A stretch of 64,000 nt of DNA, taken from an uncultured Lacinutrix sp. Lineage in GTDB: Bacteria; Bacteroidota; Bacteroidia; Flavobacteriales; Flavobacteriaceae. A program made the translations under genes and the position numbers. The notes beneath the pieces were generated by a model, which was given only the letters and a program-made list of their open reading frames with translations, did not search any database and was not told where the DNA came from. The stretch is from the NCBI RefSeq assembly GCF_947500325.1, contig NZ_CANMRQ010000008.1:62001-126000 (forward strand). The letters run 5' to 3'. The number at the start of each line of letters is the position of its first letter. Position 1 is the first letter of the stretch. Of the stretch, positions 9,442 through 19,706 are shown piece after piece.

Positions 9442-10419
9442 CTAAAAATAATTTGCTTTTAATTCTAAGCCTTCTGTTTCATCAAAACCAAACATTAAAT
9501 TCATGTTTTGAATTGCTTGCCCAGAAGCTCCTTTTAACAGATTATCTATAATACTTGTTATCAATAATTTGTTACCATGCTTATACAAATGAAGTATGCA
9601 TTTATTAGTGTTTACAACTTGTTTTAAATGAATATTTTCGTCTGAAATAAAAACAAAGGCTTCATCTTTATAGTAGTCTTGATAGATTGCTTTTACATGC
9701 TCTAAATCGTCTTCAAGTTTTGTGTAAGCTGTTGCAAATATGCCTCTTGAGAAATTACCTCGATTAGGCAAAAAATTAATTTCTGATGCAAAACCTTTTT
9801 GCAATTGGCCAATTGTTTGATTAATCTCACCCAAATGCTGATGCGAAAAAGGTTTATAATATGAAAAGTTATTATCTCTCCATGTGAAATGAGTCGTTTC
9901 GGAAAGAGATGTTCCTGCTCCAGTTGCACCAGTAACTGCATTAACACAAACATCACTAATGAGTTTCTGCTTATTAGCTAATGGTAGTAAAGCTAATTGA
10001 ATAGTCGTAGCAAAACACCCTGGATTTGCTATGTACGATGCTTTTTTTATAGCTTCTTTTTGAAATTCTGGCAAACCATAAACAAAGTTTTTAGTATTAA
10101 CAACACTACTACCTTCTAACCTAAAATCATGACTTAGATCAATAATTTTTGTAGTAGATGAAAAATTATTTTTGTCTAGAAAAACTTTAGAATTACCATG
10201 TCCTAGACATAGAAATAACACATCTACTTCTGTATTAATTTTACTAGTAAATTTTAAATCTGTTGAACCAAATAAATCTCGATGCACATTATGCACTTTA
10301 TTACCAGCATTAGAAGTACTAAATATGAAATTCAACTTTGCCTTTGGATGGTTAAGTAACACTCTAATTAATTCTCCAGCAGTATAACCTGCACCACCTA
10401 TAATTCCGACTTGTATCAT
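9442..10419 (-). CDS. argC: N-acyl-gamma-glutamyl-phosphate reductase
   Basis: Reduces N-acylglutamyl phosphate to the semialdehyde with NADPH (325 aa). GIIGGAGYTAGELIRVLLNH at the N terminus is the nucleotide-binding start typical of ArgC, and ANPGCFATTIQLALLPL contains the catalytic Cys135. HQHLGEINQ and FLPNRGNFSRGI are further ArgC blocks. It sits 2 nt after argG and 36 nt before proC. Confidence 0.95.
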   Translation of the reverse strand: MIQVGIIGGAGYTAGELIRVLLNHPKAKLNFIFSTSNAGNKVHNVHRDLFGSTDLKFTSKINTEVDVLFLCLGHGNSKVFLDKNNFSSTTKIIDLSHDFRLEGSSVVNTKNFVYGLPEFQKEAIKKASYIANPGCFATTIQLALLPLANKQKLISDVCVNAVTGATGAGTSLSETTHFTWRDNNFSYYKPFSHQHLGEINQTIGQLQKGFASEINFLPNRGNFSRGIFATAYTKLEDDLEHVKAIYQDYYKDEAFVFISDENIHLKQVVNTNKCILHLYKHGNKLLITSIIDNLLKGASGQAIQNMNLMFGFDETEGLELKANYF

Positions 10420-10421
10420 AA

Positions 10422-11600
10422 TTAAGAATTTACCTGTTGATATATTTTGTTCTGATTTCCAACAATTTTAATAAAGCCTTTTACTTCATCTGCAGTCCAA
10501 GTTTTGTTTTCCTCTCCATAACTCCCATACTTAATATTCATTAAATCGTGCTTAGAAACTATGCCATCCAAACTAAAATGATAAGGTTTCAAACTTACAA
10601 TCACATCTCCAGAAACATTGTTTTGAGTACTTTGAAAAAAAGCTTCCATATTTCTCATCACTGGATCTAAATATTGTCCTTCGTGTAAATGCATACCATA
10701 AAAACTGGACAAATAGTCTTTATGCTGCAATTGCCATTTAGTAAGTGTGTGCTTCTCTAATAAATGATGTGCTTTTATAATAATTAAAGCCGCTCCGGCT
10801 TCAAAACCAACACGTCCTTTTATTCCAACTATAGTATCTCCAACATGAATATCTCTTCCTATAGCATAAGCAGAAGCTATTTTATTTACTATTTCTATAT
10901 TTTTTTCTGAAGTATTTTTAATTCTATTTACTGCCGTTAGTTCTCCTTTACTGAAAGTCAATATTACTTTTTCTTCCTGTTGTTTTACTAATTGAGACGG
11001 ATACGCTACTTCTGGCAAAGGCGTACTTGATGTTAATGTTTCTTCGCCACCTATACTTGTTCCCCAAAGCCCTTTATTTATTGAATACTTTGCTTTTTCC
11101 CAAGACAAATCAATTTCATTTTTCTTAAGAAATTCTATTTCCTGCTGTCTGGTTAATTTTTGATCTCTTATAGGTGTTATAATTTTAATTTCTGGAGCTA
11201 AGGTTTGAAAAACCATATCAAAACGAACTTGGTCATTGCCAGCTCCTGTACTTCCATGCGCTACATATTCTGCATTTATACTTTTTGCATATTTTATAAT
11301 TTCAATAGCTTGAACAATTCGTTCTGCACTTACAGAAAGTGGATACGTATTATTTTTTAATACATTTCCAAAAATTAAATACTTGACTACTTTATTATAG
11401 AAGGTAGAAATTGCATCAATATTTTTATAGGCAGAAACGCCCATTTTATAGGCATTTTTCTCGACACCTTTTATTTCTTGAAAAGTGAATCCGCCAGTAT
11501 TTACAGAAACTGCATGTATATCATAACCTGCTTTACTTAAGCTTACTGCACAGTAAGAGGTATCTAATCCGCCACTATACGCTAATACTAATTTTTTCAT
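10422..11600 (-). CDS. argG: argininosuccinate synthase
   Basis: Joins citrulline and aspartate using ATP (392 aa, normal length). The PP-loop AYSGGLDTSYC lies at residues 7-17, and HGSTGAGNDQVRFD around 113-126 is the ArgG citrulline/ATP signature. It overlaps the upstream GNAT gene by 4 nt (ATGA) and is followed after 2 nt by argC, so it is near the promoter-proximal end of the operon although it acts late in the pathway. Confidence 0.96.
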   Translation of the reverse strand: MKKLVLAYSGGLDTSYCAVSLSKAGYDIHAVSVNTGGFTFQEIKGVEKNAYKMGVSAYKNIDAISTFYNKVVKYLIFGNVLKNNTYPLSVSAERIVQAIEIIKYAKSINAEYVAHGSTGAGNDQVRFDMVFQTLAPEIKIITPIRDQKLTRQQEIEFLKKNEIDLSWEKAKYSINKGLWGTSIGGEETLTSSTPLPEVAYPSQLVKQQEEKVILTFSKGELTAVNRIKNTSEKNIEIVNKIASAYAIGRDIHVGDTIVGIKGRVGFEAGAALIIIKAHHLLEKHTLTKWQLQHKDYLSSFYGMHLHEGQYLDPVMRNMEAFFQSTQNNVSGDVIVSLKPYHFSLDGIVSKHDLMNIKYGSYGEENKTWTADEVKGFIKIVGNQNKIYQQVNS

Positions 11601-12211
11601 TTTTTTTCTTTTTTTAAAAACAGAGTTTGTTTTATATTTTTTAATCGGTTAAAAGTGCTGTCTTTTACTTTTTTTACTTTATTATCTTTAGATTCAGGAT
11701 CATATAACATACCTGTACACAAACACATTGTTTGATTAGTACGTTGTAAAACATCATAGTTTTTACAGGTTTGACAACCTTTCCAAAATGTTTGATCACT
11801 GGTTAATTCTGAAAAAGTGACTGGTTTATAACCTAGGTTGCTATTTAATTTCATTACTGCTAAACCTGTAGTAATACTAAATATTTTAGCTTTTGGAAAT
11901 GTAGTCCGGGAATGCTCAAATACCTTTTTCTTTATTTGCTTCGCTATGCCTTTCCCTCTATAATTTGGGTGCACAATTAATCCAGAGTTAGCTACAAATT
12001 TTCCATGATTCCATGATTCGATATAACAAAAGCCAACAAAAATGCCCTGATCTAGAGCTATAACAGCATGACCTCTTTCAATTTTAGAAATGATATATTC
12101 CGGCTTTCTTTTAGCTATTCCTGTGCCTCTTATTTGTGCAGCATTAGAAATAGTTTCACAGATTGTATTAGCATATATGCTATGTGATTTGTCAGTAATA
12201 CTAATCTTCAT
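11597..12211 (-). CDS. GNAT acyltransferase, candidate N-acylglutamate synthase
   Basis: First gene of the arginine operon (204 aa). The GNAT core is visible: FVGFCYIESWN (beta4), VANSGLIVHPNYRGKGIAKQIKK (acyl-CoA pyrophosphate loop, residues 73-95) and LNSNLGYKPV near 122-131. An unusual C-terminal part carries C146-x2-C149 and C163-x-C165, which could bind zinc or iron; ordinary GNATs lack this. The operon has no argA or argJ, so this is the best candidate for the first step, acylation of glutamate, with either acetyl-CoA or succinyl-CoA. That role is inferred from position. It is coupled to argG by an ATGA overlap. Confidence 0.75.
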   Translation of the reverse strand: MKISITDKSHSIYANTICETISNAAQIRGTGIAKRKPEYIISKIERGHAVIALDQGIFVGFCYIESWNHGKFVANSGLIVHPNYRGKGIAKQIKKKVFEHSRTTFPKAKIFSITTGLAVMKLNSNLGYKPVTFSELTSDQTFWKGCQTCKNYDVLQRTNQTMCLCTGMLYDPESKDNKVKKVKDSTFNRLKNIKQTLFLKKEKK

Positions 12212-12597
12212 TAGTTACTATATTTTACAGATAATAGAAACCTTGAAGGCTTATTATCTTGGTTTTTAATTGAATGATTTGATTTTTGAAAGAAGAACCG
12301 GACTCACCTAAGTTCATAAAATAGAAGTATACCCTTACGGGCGACGCGGGAAAAAGCGGCGTACAGTTATAGTGTTATTAGAGATAATAACTAAATTTAA
12401 AAGAAACTGTATGTATGTAATTGGTGTCAAAAAAATGAAATAAAAATAAAAATGTATTGTAAACTATTAGCTCTAAGATATAAGCATTAGTTACGTCGCT
12501 TGCGTAGTGACAAACTTGTGGGCCTTTCGACTCTATTTTTATTTTTTAATGTAAATTTCATTACTACAAATGTATTTATTTATTTTTATAAAACACT
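12212..12597. other. gene-poor spacer with GC-richer structured patches
   Basis: No convincing gene is seen between ilvA and the arginine operon. Against an AT-rich background two patches stand out: 12296-12365, with CCCTTACGGG and ACGC/GCGT inverted repeats, and 12489-12535, with the imperfect palindrome GTTAC..CGC-TT-GCG..GTGAC. On the - strand a box TACATTTG (12574 to 12567) matches the flavobacterial -7 consensus, but the nearest TTG is 26 nt upstream, which is too far, so a promoter is only possible. If used, the patches would form a roughly 350-nt structured leader of the arginine operon. A decayed mobile element is the alternative. Confidence 0.4.
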
Positions 12598-12631
12598 AAA
12601 CAACAATTCTTTATTTAAAGAATTGTTGTTT
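12598..12631. terminator. terminator hairpin after the ilv operon
   Basis: A perfect 16-bp stem (12598-12613 with 12616-12631) with a 2-nt loop, about 95 nt past the ilvA stop. The stem itself ends in TTGTTGTTT on either strand. The following U tract is weak on the minus strand, so termination strength is uncertain. Confidence 0.6.
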
Positions 12632-12725
12632 TATTATTTTATAGCTTATATATTTTGTAATATCTCATTTTTATGATAAAAAAATAGCATTAAATACAAT
12701 TTACACTAGTAATGATTTAGAAGTT

Positions 12726-13988
12726 TCATACTAAAAACTGAAACAAATCTGGTTTATCATTCAAATAATCTCCATAAAAATTATGCAACTTCATTTTAGT
12801 AATTAAAGGCTCTAAATCTTTTGAAGATTTTAGTTGTAACCCAACAACAGCAGCACCATTTTCACGATTGGTTTTTTTAGTATATTCAAAATGCGTGATA
12901 TCATCTGTAGGACTTAAAATATCGACTACAAACTCTCTTAAAGCACCTGCTCTTTGTGGGAACTTAATAATAAAATAGTGTTTTAAATTAGCATACAATA
13001 AAGCTCTCTCTTTAATTTCTGCTGTTCTTGTAATATCATTATTACTTCCGCTAACAACGCACACCACATTCTTTCCCTTTATTTCTTCTTTGTAAAAATC
13101 TAAAGCAGAAATACTAAGCGCTCCAGCAGGCTCGACCACAATAGCATCTTTATTGTACAAATCTAAAATAGTTTCACACACTTTGCCTTCTGGAACTGTA
13201 ATCATGTCTGATAGGTTCTGCTTACATATAGTATAATTTAAATCACCCACACGTTGCACAGCTGCACCATCTACAAACTTCTCTATATATTTTAATTCTG
13301 TGTTTCTATTATTCCTAAAAGATGTAGACATTGATGGTGCGCCTTCAGGCTCTACACCTATAATCTTTGTTTTTGGTGACAAGTATTTAAAAACAGTAGA
13401 TAACCCAGAAGACAATCCACCACCACCAACAGGAACAAAAATATAATCAACAGGTGTTTCAGTTTGCTTTAAAATTTCTAATGCAACTGTAGCTTGTCCT
13501 TCTATAACTTTTTCATCATTAAATGGATGAATAAACGTTTTATTTAATCGTTCACATTCTAATTTTGCTGCATAATAAGAATCGTCGAAAGTATCTCCTT
13601 CTAAAACTATTTCAATATACTCTTCCCCAAACATTTTTACTTGTTCCACCTTTTGATTAGGTGTTGGTGAAGGCATATAAATAGTTCCTTTTATTTTTAA
13701 TATTTTACATGATAAAGCTACACCTTGCGCATGATTACCAGCACTTGCACAAACAATTCCGTTTTCGATCTCAGTATTAGTAAGTGAAGACATTTTATTA
13801 TAAGCACCACGAATTTTATACGAACGTACTACTTGTAAATCTTCCCTTTTAAAGAGTACATTACAATTAAATTGTTTTGAATAATTTGCATTTGTGCTTA
13901 AAGGCGTAATTGATGCTACGCCTTTAAGTTTTTTAGCTGCGACTTCTACTGCTTCTATCGTTGGAAAATAAGTCGTCTGAACTTCCAT
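12726..13988 (-). CDS. ilvA: threonine dehydratase (threonine ammonia-lyase)
   Basis: PLP enzyme (420 aa) that converts threonine to 2-oxobutanoate, the entry to isoleucine. The PLP Lys is K58 in SYKIRGAYNKM, SAGNHAQGVA is the phosphate-side loop and PVGGGGLSSGL the glycine loop. Residues from about 335 on (LKHYFIIKFPQRAGALREFV...) form one ACT-like regulatory domain, the shorter IlvA type, so isoleucine feedback is expected. It is the last gene of ilvDBNCA, 2 nt after ilvC. Confidence 0.94.
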   Translation of the reverse strand: MEVQTTYFPTIEAVEVAAKKLKGVASITPLSTNANYSKQFNCNVLFKREDLQVVRSYKIRGAYNKMSSLTNTEIENGIVCASAGNHAQGVALSCKILKIKGTIYMPSPTPNQKVEQVKMFGEEYIEIVLEGDTFDDSYYAAKLECERLNKTFIHPFNDEKVIEGQATVALEILKQTETPVDYIFVPVGGGGLSSGLSTVFKYLSPKTKIIGVEPEGAPSMSTSFRNNRNTELKYIEKFVDGAAVQRVGDLNYTICKQNLSDMITVPEGKVCETILDLYNKDAIVVEPAGALSISALDFYKEEIKGKNVVCVVSGSNNDITRTAEIKERALLYANLKHYFIIKFPQRAGALREFVVDILSPTDDITHFEYTKKTNRENGAAVVGLQLKSSKDLEPLITKMKLHNFYGDYLNDKPDLFQFLV

Positions 13989-13990
13989 GA

Positions 13991-15493
13991 TTATACTAGA
14001 GCAGCCTCTTGAGATTTAACATCAGATTTTATAATTTTCATTGCGGTCATTGCACTTCGCAATTCTTTACCAATACTTTCAATTGGATGATTTCTAATAG
14101 CATCATTTACAGCAATAAGCTCTATATTATCTACTCCATTTGATGTATTAAATGGTTTGCCTATAATATCTGTAGTTACCGTTTTCATAAACTCAGTCAA
14201 TAAAGGCTTACAAGCATGATCAAATAAATAACAACCATATTCTGCTGTATCAGAAATCACTCTATTCATTTCAAACAACTTCTTTCTGGCAATTGTGTTA
14301 GCGATTAATGGTAATTCATGAAGCGATTCATAATAAGCAGAATCTTCAATAATACCAGCACTTACCATTGTTTCGAACGCTAATTCTACTCCAGACTTAA
14401 CAAAAGCAACTAACAACACTCCATTATCAAAGTATTCTTGTTCTGAAATATGTTCTGTAGTTAATGCTGTTTTTTCAAAAGCAGTTTCTCCAGTTTCTGC
14501 TCTCCATTTTAATAAATTAGTATCGTTATTCGCCCAATCCTCCATCATCGTTTTTGAAAAATGACCAGAGATTATATCATCCATATGCTTTTCAAATAAA
14601 GGCCGCATAATAGCTTTTAATTCTTCAGATAATTTGTAAGCTTTTATTTTCGCTGGATTAGATAAGCGGTCCATCATATTTGTAATACCTCCATGCTTTA
14701 ATGCCTCAGTAATCGTTTCCCATCCAAATTGAATTAATTTTGCTGCATAACCAGCTTCAATACCTTCATTTACCATTTTATCAAAACTTAAAATAGCACC
14801 CGTTTGTAACAAACCACATAAAATCGTTTGTTCTCCCATTAAATCACTCTTAACCTCAGCCACAAAAGACGATTGTAAGACACCTGCTTTATGACCACCT
14901 GTTGCCACTGCATATGCTTTTGCCTGTTCCCAACCTTTATTTTCAGGATCATTTTCAGGATGTACAGCAATTAATGTAGGCACACCAAAACCACGTTTAT
15001 ACTCCTCACGCACTTCTGTACCTGGACACTTTGGAGCAACCATAATTACAGTAATATCTTTACGAATTTGCGTTCCTTCTTCTACAATATTAAAGCCATG
15101 AGAATAAGATAATGTTGCTCCTTTTTTCATTAAAGGCATCACTGCTTTAACAACATTTGTATGTTGCTTATCTGGCGTTAGATTTAATACTAAATCTGCC
15201 GTAGGAATTAAATCTTCGTATGTTCCTACATTAAATTCATTAGTGCTTGCATTAACAAATGAAGCTCTTTTTTCATCTATAGCTTGTTGCCGTAATGCAT
15301 AAGAAATATTTAATCCAGAATCTCTCATATTCAATCCTTGATTTAGACCTTGTGCTCCACAACCAACAATTACAATTCTTTTATTTTTTAATGAGCTTAC
15401 TCCGTCTTCAAATTCTGAAGCACCCATAAAGCGACATTTTCCTAATTGTTCTAATTGAGTTCTTAACGGTAATGTGTTAAAATAATTTGTCAT
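13991..15493 (-). CDS. ilvC: ketol-acid reductoisomerase (class II)
   Basis: NADPH/Mg-dependent isomeroreductase common to valine and isoleucine synthesis. At 500 aa it is the long class II form with a duplicated knotted domain. [20 protein letters not shown] (residues 42-61) is the Rossmann motif, followed by [25 protein letters not shown] and [13 protein letters not shown] are conserved blocks near the active site. It lies between ilvN (12 nt) and ilvA (2 nt). Confidence 0.96.
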   Translation of the reverse strand: MTNYFNTLPLRTQLEQLGKCRFMGASEFEDGVSSLKNKRIVIVGCGAQGLNQGLNMRDSGLNISYALRQQAIDEKRASFVNASTNEFNVGTYEDLIPTADLVLNLTPDKQHTNVVKAVMPLMKKGATLSYSHGFNIVEEGTQIRKDITVIMVAPKCPGTEVREEYKRGFGVPTLIAVHPENDPENKGWEQAKAYAVATGGHKAGVLQSSFVAEVKSDLMGEQTILCGLLQTGAILSFDKMVNEGIEAGYAAKLIQFGWETITEALKHGGITNMMDRLSNPAKIKAYKLSEELKAIMRPLFEKHMDDIISGHFSKTMMEDWANNDTNLLKWRAETGETAFEKTALTTEHISEQEYFDNGVLLVAFVKSGVELAFETMVSAGIIEDSAYYESLHELPLIANTIARKKLFEMNRVISDTAEYGCYLFDHACKPLLTEFMKTVTTDIIGKPFNTSNGVDNIELIAVNDAIRNHPIESIGKELRSAMTAMKIIKSDVKSQEAALV

Positions 15494-15505
15494 TTTTTTA
15501 TTTTT

Positions 15506-16033
15506 TTAATTGAATGCTTCTAGCATTTTTGAAATTTCCATAGGTTCTTTAGTAACTGCAATACGTCCAGCACGAACAAATTGCATAATTCCAAAAGGTT
15601 TTAATTCTCTATATAATAATTCGATTTCGTTTTTTCTTCCCGATTTTTCAATCACGAAAAATTCTTTATTCACTGTAACAATTCTAGAATTACTTTCTTT
15701 AATTATATTTTGAATTTGACGTTCTTCGAACAGTAAGTCTGATTTTACTTTAAACAAACAAGATTCTTGATAAATTGTATCATCATCTGTATGGTAATAT
15801 GCTTTAATAACTTCTACTTGCTTTTCAATTTGACCAATGATTTTTTTCATCTGCTCTTCTGAAACATTAATCAATATTGTAAATCTTGATACACCATCTA
15901 TTTCTGAAACTGAAATATTGATACTTTCAATATTTATATGTCTACGCTGAAAAATTGCTGAAACACGGTTAAGCAATCCGATGTTGTTTTCTGTATATAC
16001 TGTTACTGTGTATAATTGTTTTTCTTTTTCCAT
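15506..16033 (-). CDS. ilvN: acetolactate synthase small (regulatory) subunit
   Basis: Regulatory subunit (175 aa) that binds branched-chain amino acids and controls IlvB. The N-terminal ACT domain is clear: YTVTVYTENNIGLLNRVSAI followed by FQRRHINIESINIS (about residues 8-41), the valine-binding loop region. A C-terminal domain completes the usual two-domain form. It follows ilvB after 2 nt. Confidence 0.94.
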   Translation of the reverse strand: MEKEKQLYTVTVYTENNIGLLNRVSAIFQRRHINIESINISVSEIDGVSRFTILINVSEEQMKKIIGQIEKQVEVIKAYYHTDDDTIYQESCLFKVKSDLLFEERQIQNIIKESNSRIVTVNKEFFVIEKSGRKNEIELLYRELKPFGIMQFVRAGRIAVTKEPMEISKMLEAFN

Positions 16034-16035
16034 AA

Positions 16036-17769
16036 CTAACTTAATCTTATATCTGAAACACTTGCGCCTGTAGGTATCATAGGAAATACATTCGCTTCTT
16101 TTTCTACTGAAACCTCTAAAAAATAAGCTTCTTTACACTGCATCATTTCTTCTACAGCTGCTGCTAATTCTTCACGTTTAGTGACTTTTTTAGCATTAAT
16201 TGAATAGCCTTTAGCTATAGCTACAAAATCAGGGTTTTGAATTTCTGTTGACGCATAACGCTTATCAAAAAACAGTTGCTGCCATTGACGCACCATCCCT
16301 AAAAAATCATTATTTAAAACCACTATTTTAACAGGGACTTTAGTTTGAAAAATAGTTCCTAATTCTTGAATAGTCATTTGATAACCACCATCACCAATTA
16401 TGGCTACAACCTCTCGATTTGGCGCAGCCATTTTTGCACCAATAGCTGCTGGTAATGCAAATCCCATTGTACCCAAACCACCAGAAGTAATATTACTTTT
16501 AGTTTCATTAAACTCTGCATAACGACAGGCAATCATTTGATGTTGACCAACATCGCTAACAATAGCTGCTTTACCGCCACTTTGTTTGTTTATTTCTTTA
16601 ACAACTTCGCCCATAGTTAAACCTTCTTTAACAGGGTATAAATCGTTATTTATAACTTTCTCTAGTTCTATTTTATATAAGTCTTTAAATTTTTGATGCC
16701 ATTCTTCATGTCTATTTTTATTTAACAATGGCAATAAAGCTTTCAATGTTTCTTTAGAATTACCTAAAACTGCCACATCAGTTTTTACATTTTTATCTAC
16801 CTCAGCTGGGTCGATTTCAAAATGAACTACTTTTGCTTGTTTAGCATAGGTCTCTAAATTTCCAGTTACTCGATCATCGAAACGCATACCAATCGCAATT
16901 AATAAATCGCATTCATTTGTTAACACATTAGGTGCATAATTACCATGCATACCAACCATACCAACATTTAGCGGATGATTAGTCTCTATTGCTGAAGCGC
17001 CTAAGATTGTCCAAGCTGATGGCAAGCCGGCCTTTTCAATAACAGCTTTAAATTCTGTTTCTGCTGCTCCTAATATCACACCTTGTCCCCAAACCACTAA
17101 TGGTTTCTTAGCTTCATTAATTAACTTAGCTGCAGCGTATAAACTCTCATTAGATGTTTCTGGAACTGGCTTATAACTCCTAATAGATTCACATTTTTTA
17201 TAAGTAAAATCTAATTCCTCAAATTGAGCATCTTTAGTAATATCTATTAATACTGGTCCTGGCCTTCCACTTTTAGCGATATAAAATGCCTTTGCTAAAA
17301 CTTCTGGAATTTCAGATGCTTTTGTTATTTGATGGTTCCACTTAGTTACTGGAGTTGAGATACTAATAACATCAGTTTCTTGAAAAGCATCTGTTCCTAA
17401 TAAATGAGATCCTACTTGCCCTGTAATACACACCATAGGAGTAGAATCTATTTGAGCATCTGCTATACCGGTAATTAAATTGGTAGCCCCTGGACCAGAC
17501 GTAGCTATTGCTACACCAACTTTTCCAGAAATACGAGCATAGCCTTGTGCAGAATGTGTAGCTCCTTGTTCGTGACGTGTTAAAACATGTTGAATCTCGT
17601 CTTGAAACTTATACAATTCGTCATAGACAGGCATAATAGCGCCACCAGGGTAGCCATATAGAATATCTACACCTTCAGCAATTAAAGAACGTACGACTGC
17701 TTCACTACCAGAAATACGAGTTGTTGTTATTGTTTCTTTTACTTTAGCTGTTATTGTTTCTGTATTCAT
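16036..17769 (-). CDS. ilvB: acetolactate synthase large (catalytic) subunit
   Basis: ThDP/FAD enzyme (577 aa) that condenses pyruvate with pyruvate or 2-oxobutanoate. GYPGGAIMPVYDEL and the catalytic-Glu region RHEQGATHSAQGYARISG (about residues 64-81) are in the N-terminal Pyr domain. GDGGYQMTIQELGT.. is the ThDP diphosphate/Mg motif near residue 458. The N terminus MNTETITAKVKETITTTRISGSEAVV is the only good start. It lies 30 nt after ilvD and 2 nt before ilvN. Confidence 0.96.
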   Translation of the reverse strand: MNTETITAKVKETITTTRISGSEAVVRSLIAEGVDILYGYPGGAIMPVYDELYKFQDEIQHVLTRHEQGATHSAQGYARISGKVGVAIATSGPGATNLITGIADAQIDSTPMVCITGQVGSHLLGTDAFQETDVISISTPVTKWNHQITKASEIPEVLAKAFYIAKSGRPGPVLIDITKDAQFEELDFTYKKCESIRSYKPVPETSNESLYAAAKLINEAKKPLVVWGQGVILGAAETEFKAVIEKAGLPSAWTILGASAIETNHPLNVGMVGMHGNYAPNVLTNECDLLIAIGMRFDDRVTGNLETYAKQAKVVHFEIDPAEVDKNVKTDVAVLGNSKETLKALLPLLNKNRHEEWHQKFKDLYKIELEKVINNDLYPVKEGLTMGEVVKEINKQSGGKAAIVSDVGQHQMIACRYAEFNETKSNITSGGLGTMGFALPAAIGAKMAAPNREVVAIIGDGGYQMTIQELGTIFQTKVPVKIVVLNNDFLGMVRQWQQLFFDKRYASTEIQNPDFVAIAKGYSINAKKVTKREELAAAVEEMMQCKEAYFLEVSVEKEANVFPMIPTGASVSDIRLS

Positions 17770-17799
17770 AATTGAACCTTATTAGGATTATTTTTTTCT

Positions 17800-19476
17800 C
17801 TAAAACTCATCTGTTACACATCCTTTTGATGCTGATGAAACTGTTTTTGCATATTTATAAAGTACGCCGCGTTTAAATTTAAGAGCAGGCTCTTTCCAAT
17901 ATTGTTTTCTCTGCTTTAATTCTTCTTCAGGAACTTCTAAGACAATACTATTTGTTTCTGCATCGATAGTGATATAGTCTCCATCTTTAACAAGAGCAAT
18001 TGTCCCTCCTTCTTGTGCTTCAGGTGTTATATGACCAACTACAAAACCATGCGTTCCTCCAGAGAAACGGCCATCGGTAATTAAGGCAACATCTTTTCCT
18101 AAACCAGCACCCATAATCGCTGCTGTTGGTTTTAACATTTCTGGCATTCCTGGTCCACCTTTTGGCCCTTCATAACGAATAACAACAACATCTCCTTTTT
18201 CTACTTTCCCGTCTCTAATACCATCATTAGCATCGTATTCCCCTTCAAAAACCTTCGCTTTGCCTCGGAAACGCAAACCTTCTTTTCCTGTTATTTTTGC
18301 AACACTTCCTTCTTTAGCAAGGTTCCCATATAACATTCTTAAATGCCCTGAAATTTTAATTGGTTTTTCTATTGGTTTTATAACCTCTTGCCCTTCAGAC
18401 AAATCATTAACATCTAATAAATTCTCAGCAATAGTTCTTCCTGTAACAGTTAAACAATCACCGTGAATTAAGCCTTTTTTCAAAAGATATTTTAATACTG
18501 CAGGTATACCTCCAACTGCATGTACATCTTCCATTAAGTATTTTCCACTAGGTTTTAAATCTGCTAAGAAAGGAGTAGTATCACTAATCTCTTGAAAATC
18601 TTTTAGAGTAAAATCAATATCTGCTGCCCTTGCAATTGCTAAAAAATGCAATACTGCATTTGTAGAACCTCCTAAAATCGTTACTAATCTCACTGCATTT
18701 TCAAGAGATTTTCGTGTTATAATATCGCTTGGTTTTATGTCTTTTTCTAATAAAACCTTAATAGCTTCTCCAGCTTTAATAGCTTCTTTCTTTTTTGCAT
18801 CACTAAGCGCAGGGTTTGAGGAATTAAAAGGAAGCGTCATGCCTAAAGCCTCTATAGCAGATGCCATAGTATTTGCCGTGTACATACCTCCACACGCTCC
18901 AGCTCCTGGACATGCTTTTTCAACAATATTTTGATATTCATTCTCGGTCATAGTACCAGCTACTTTACTTCCCCAAGCTTCAAAAGCAGAAACGACATCT
19001 AACTTCTTTCCATTATGACATCCAGAATCTATGGTACCTCCATATACTAAAATACTAGGTCTATTTAATCGAATCATTGCCATTAAAGCACCTGGCATAT
19101 TTTTATCACAGCCAACAACGGTAATTAATCCATCGTAACTCATCGCTTGCACTACAGTTTCCATTGAATCTGCAATAATATCTCGTGATGGCAACGAATA
19201 ACGCATACCTGGAGTTCCCATAGAAATACCATCACTAACTCCTATTGTATTAAAGATTAAACCAACTACATCTTCATTTTTAGTTCCTTGCTTGGATAAC
19301 TTTGCTAAATCATTTAAATGCATGTTACAAGGATTCCCTTCATAACCAGTACTTGCGATACCAATAATAGGTTTATAAAAATCCTCTTTTGTTAACCCAA
19401 TAGCATGTAACATAGCTTGAGCTGCTGGTTGCGTTGGATCCTGAGTGACTGTTTTACTGTATTTATTTAATATCAT
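17800..19476 (-). CDS. ilvD: dihydroxy-acid dehydratase
   Basis: Fe-S dehydratase (558 aa) that gives 2-oxoisovalerate and 2-oxo-3-methylvalerate. Cluster cysteines are seen in [14 protein letters not shown] and [30 protein letters not shown] and the C-terminal block around [15 protein letters not shown] are typical. It is the first structural gene of ilvDBNCA. The untranslated leader upstream (19477-19897) carries two Ile/Val leader peptides and two terminators; the last 165 nt before the start are AT-rich and hold no further hairpin that I can see. Confidence 0.96.
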   Translation of the reverse strand: MILNKYSKTVTQDPTQPAAQAMLHAIGLTKEDFYKPIIGIASTGYEGNPCNMHLNDLAKLSKQGTKNEDVVGLIFNTIGVSDGISMGTPGMRYSLPSRDIIADSMETVVQAMSYDGLITVVGCDKNMPGALMAMIRLNRPSILVYGGTIDSGCHNGKKLDVVSAFEAWGSKVAGTMTENEYQNIVEKACPGAGACGGMYTANTMASAIEALGMTLPFNSSNPALSDAKKKEAIKAGEAIKVLLEKDIKPSDIITRKSLENAVRLVTILGGSTNAVLHFLAIARAADIDFTLKDFQEISDTTPFLADLKPSGKYLMEDVHAVGGIPAVLKYLLKKGLIHGDCLTVTGRTIAENLLDVNDLSEGQEVIKPIEKPIKISGHLRMLYGNLAKEGSVAKITGKEGLRFRGKAKVFEGEYDANDGIRDGKVEKGDVVVIRYEGPKGGPGMPEMLKPTAAIMGAGLGKDVALITDGRFSGGTHGFVVGHITPEAQEGGTIALVKDGDYITIDAETNSIVLEVPEEELKQRKQYWKEPALKFKRGVLYKYAKTVSSASKGCVTDEF

Positions 19477-19643
19477 TTTAATTATATCTTCTTTTATATT
19501 TCGAAATTATATGTTTTACTTTTCTTCATTTTTCTATTCCTTTAATACTTCTTAAATTCAAAGCATTCTTTACACACCTAAAAACTTAATTATCAATTAC
19601 TTAAATTCAATTTACTGTTACATCCAACTATGTTTTTTTTCAT

Positions 19644-19678
19644 AAAAAAAAGCCTGCATCAAAATTGATACAGGCTTT
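19644..19678 (-). terminator. second attenuator terminator of the ilv leader
   Basis: Read on the minus strand, AAAGCCTGTATCAA pairs with TTGATGCAGGCTTT with one mismatch and is followed by a run of eight T: an intrinsic terminator upstream of ilvD. Its 5' arm (19665-19673) is also perfectly complementary over 9 nt to a segment just after leader peptide 2 (19697-19705), so a competing antiterminator can form. This is the classical amino-acid attenuator layout. Confidence 0.85.
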
Positions 19679-19706
19679 ATTTTACAAAACAGCTTTCTGT
19701 ATCAAC

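Noticed and set aside
12225-12317. A 30-codon minus-strand ORF (MNLGESGSSFKNQIIQL...) just upstream of the arginine operon, as a possible arginine leader peptide.
   Set aside because: It contains no arginine codon and is not followed by a terminator with a competing hairpin; it may be chance.
12285-12325. The minus-strand sequence GAGTCCGGTTCTT resembles the 3' half of a group II intron domain V.
   Set aside because: The matching 5' half, the GAAA loop and any reverse-transcriptase gene are missing.
19500-19535. A third short ORF ([11 protein letters not shown]) between the second attenuator and ilvD.
   Set aside because: It has one Ile and no Val, and no terminator follows it, so it does not look like a third leader peptide.
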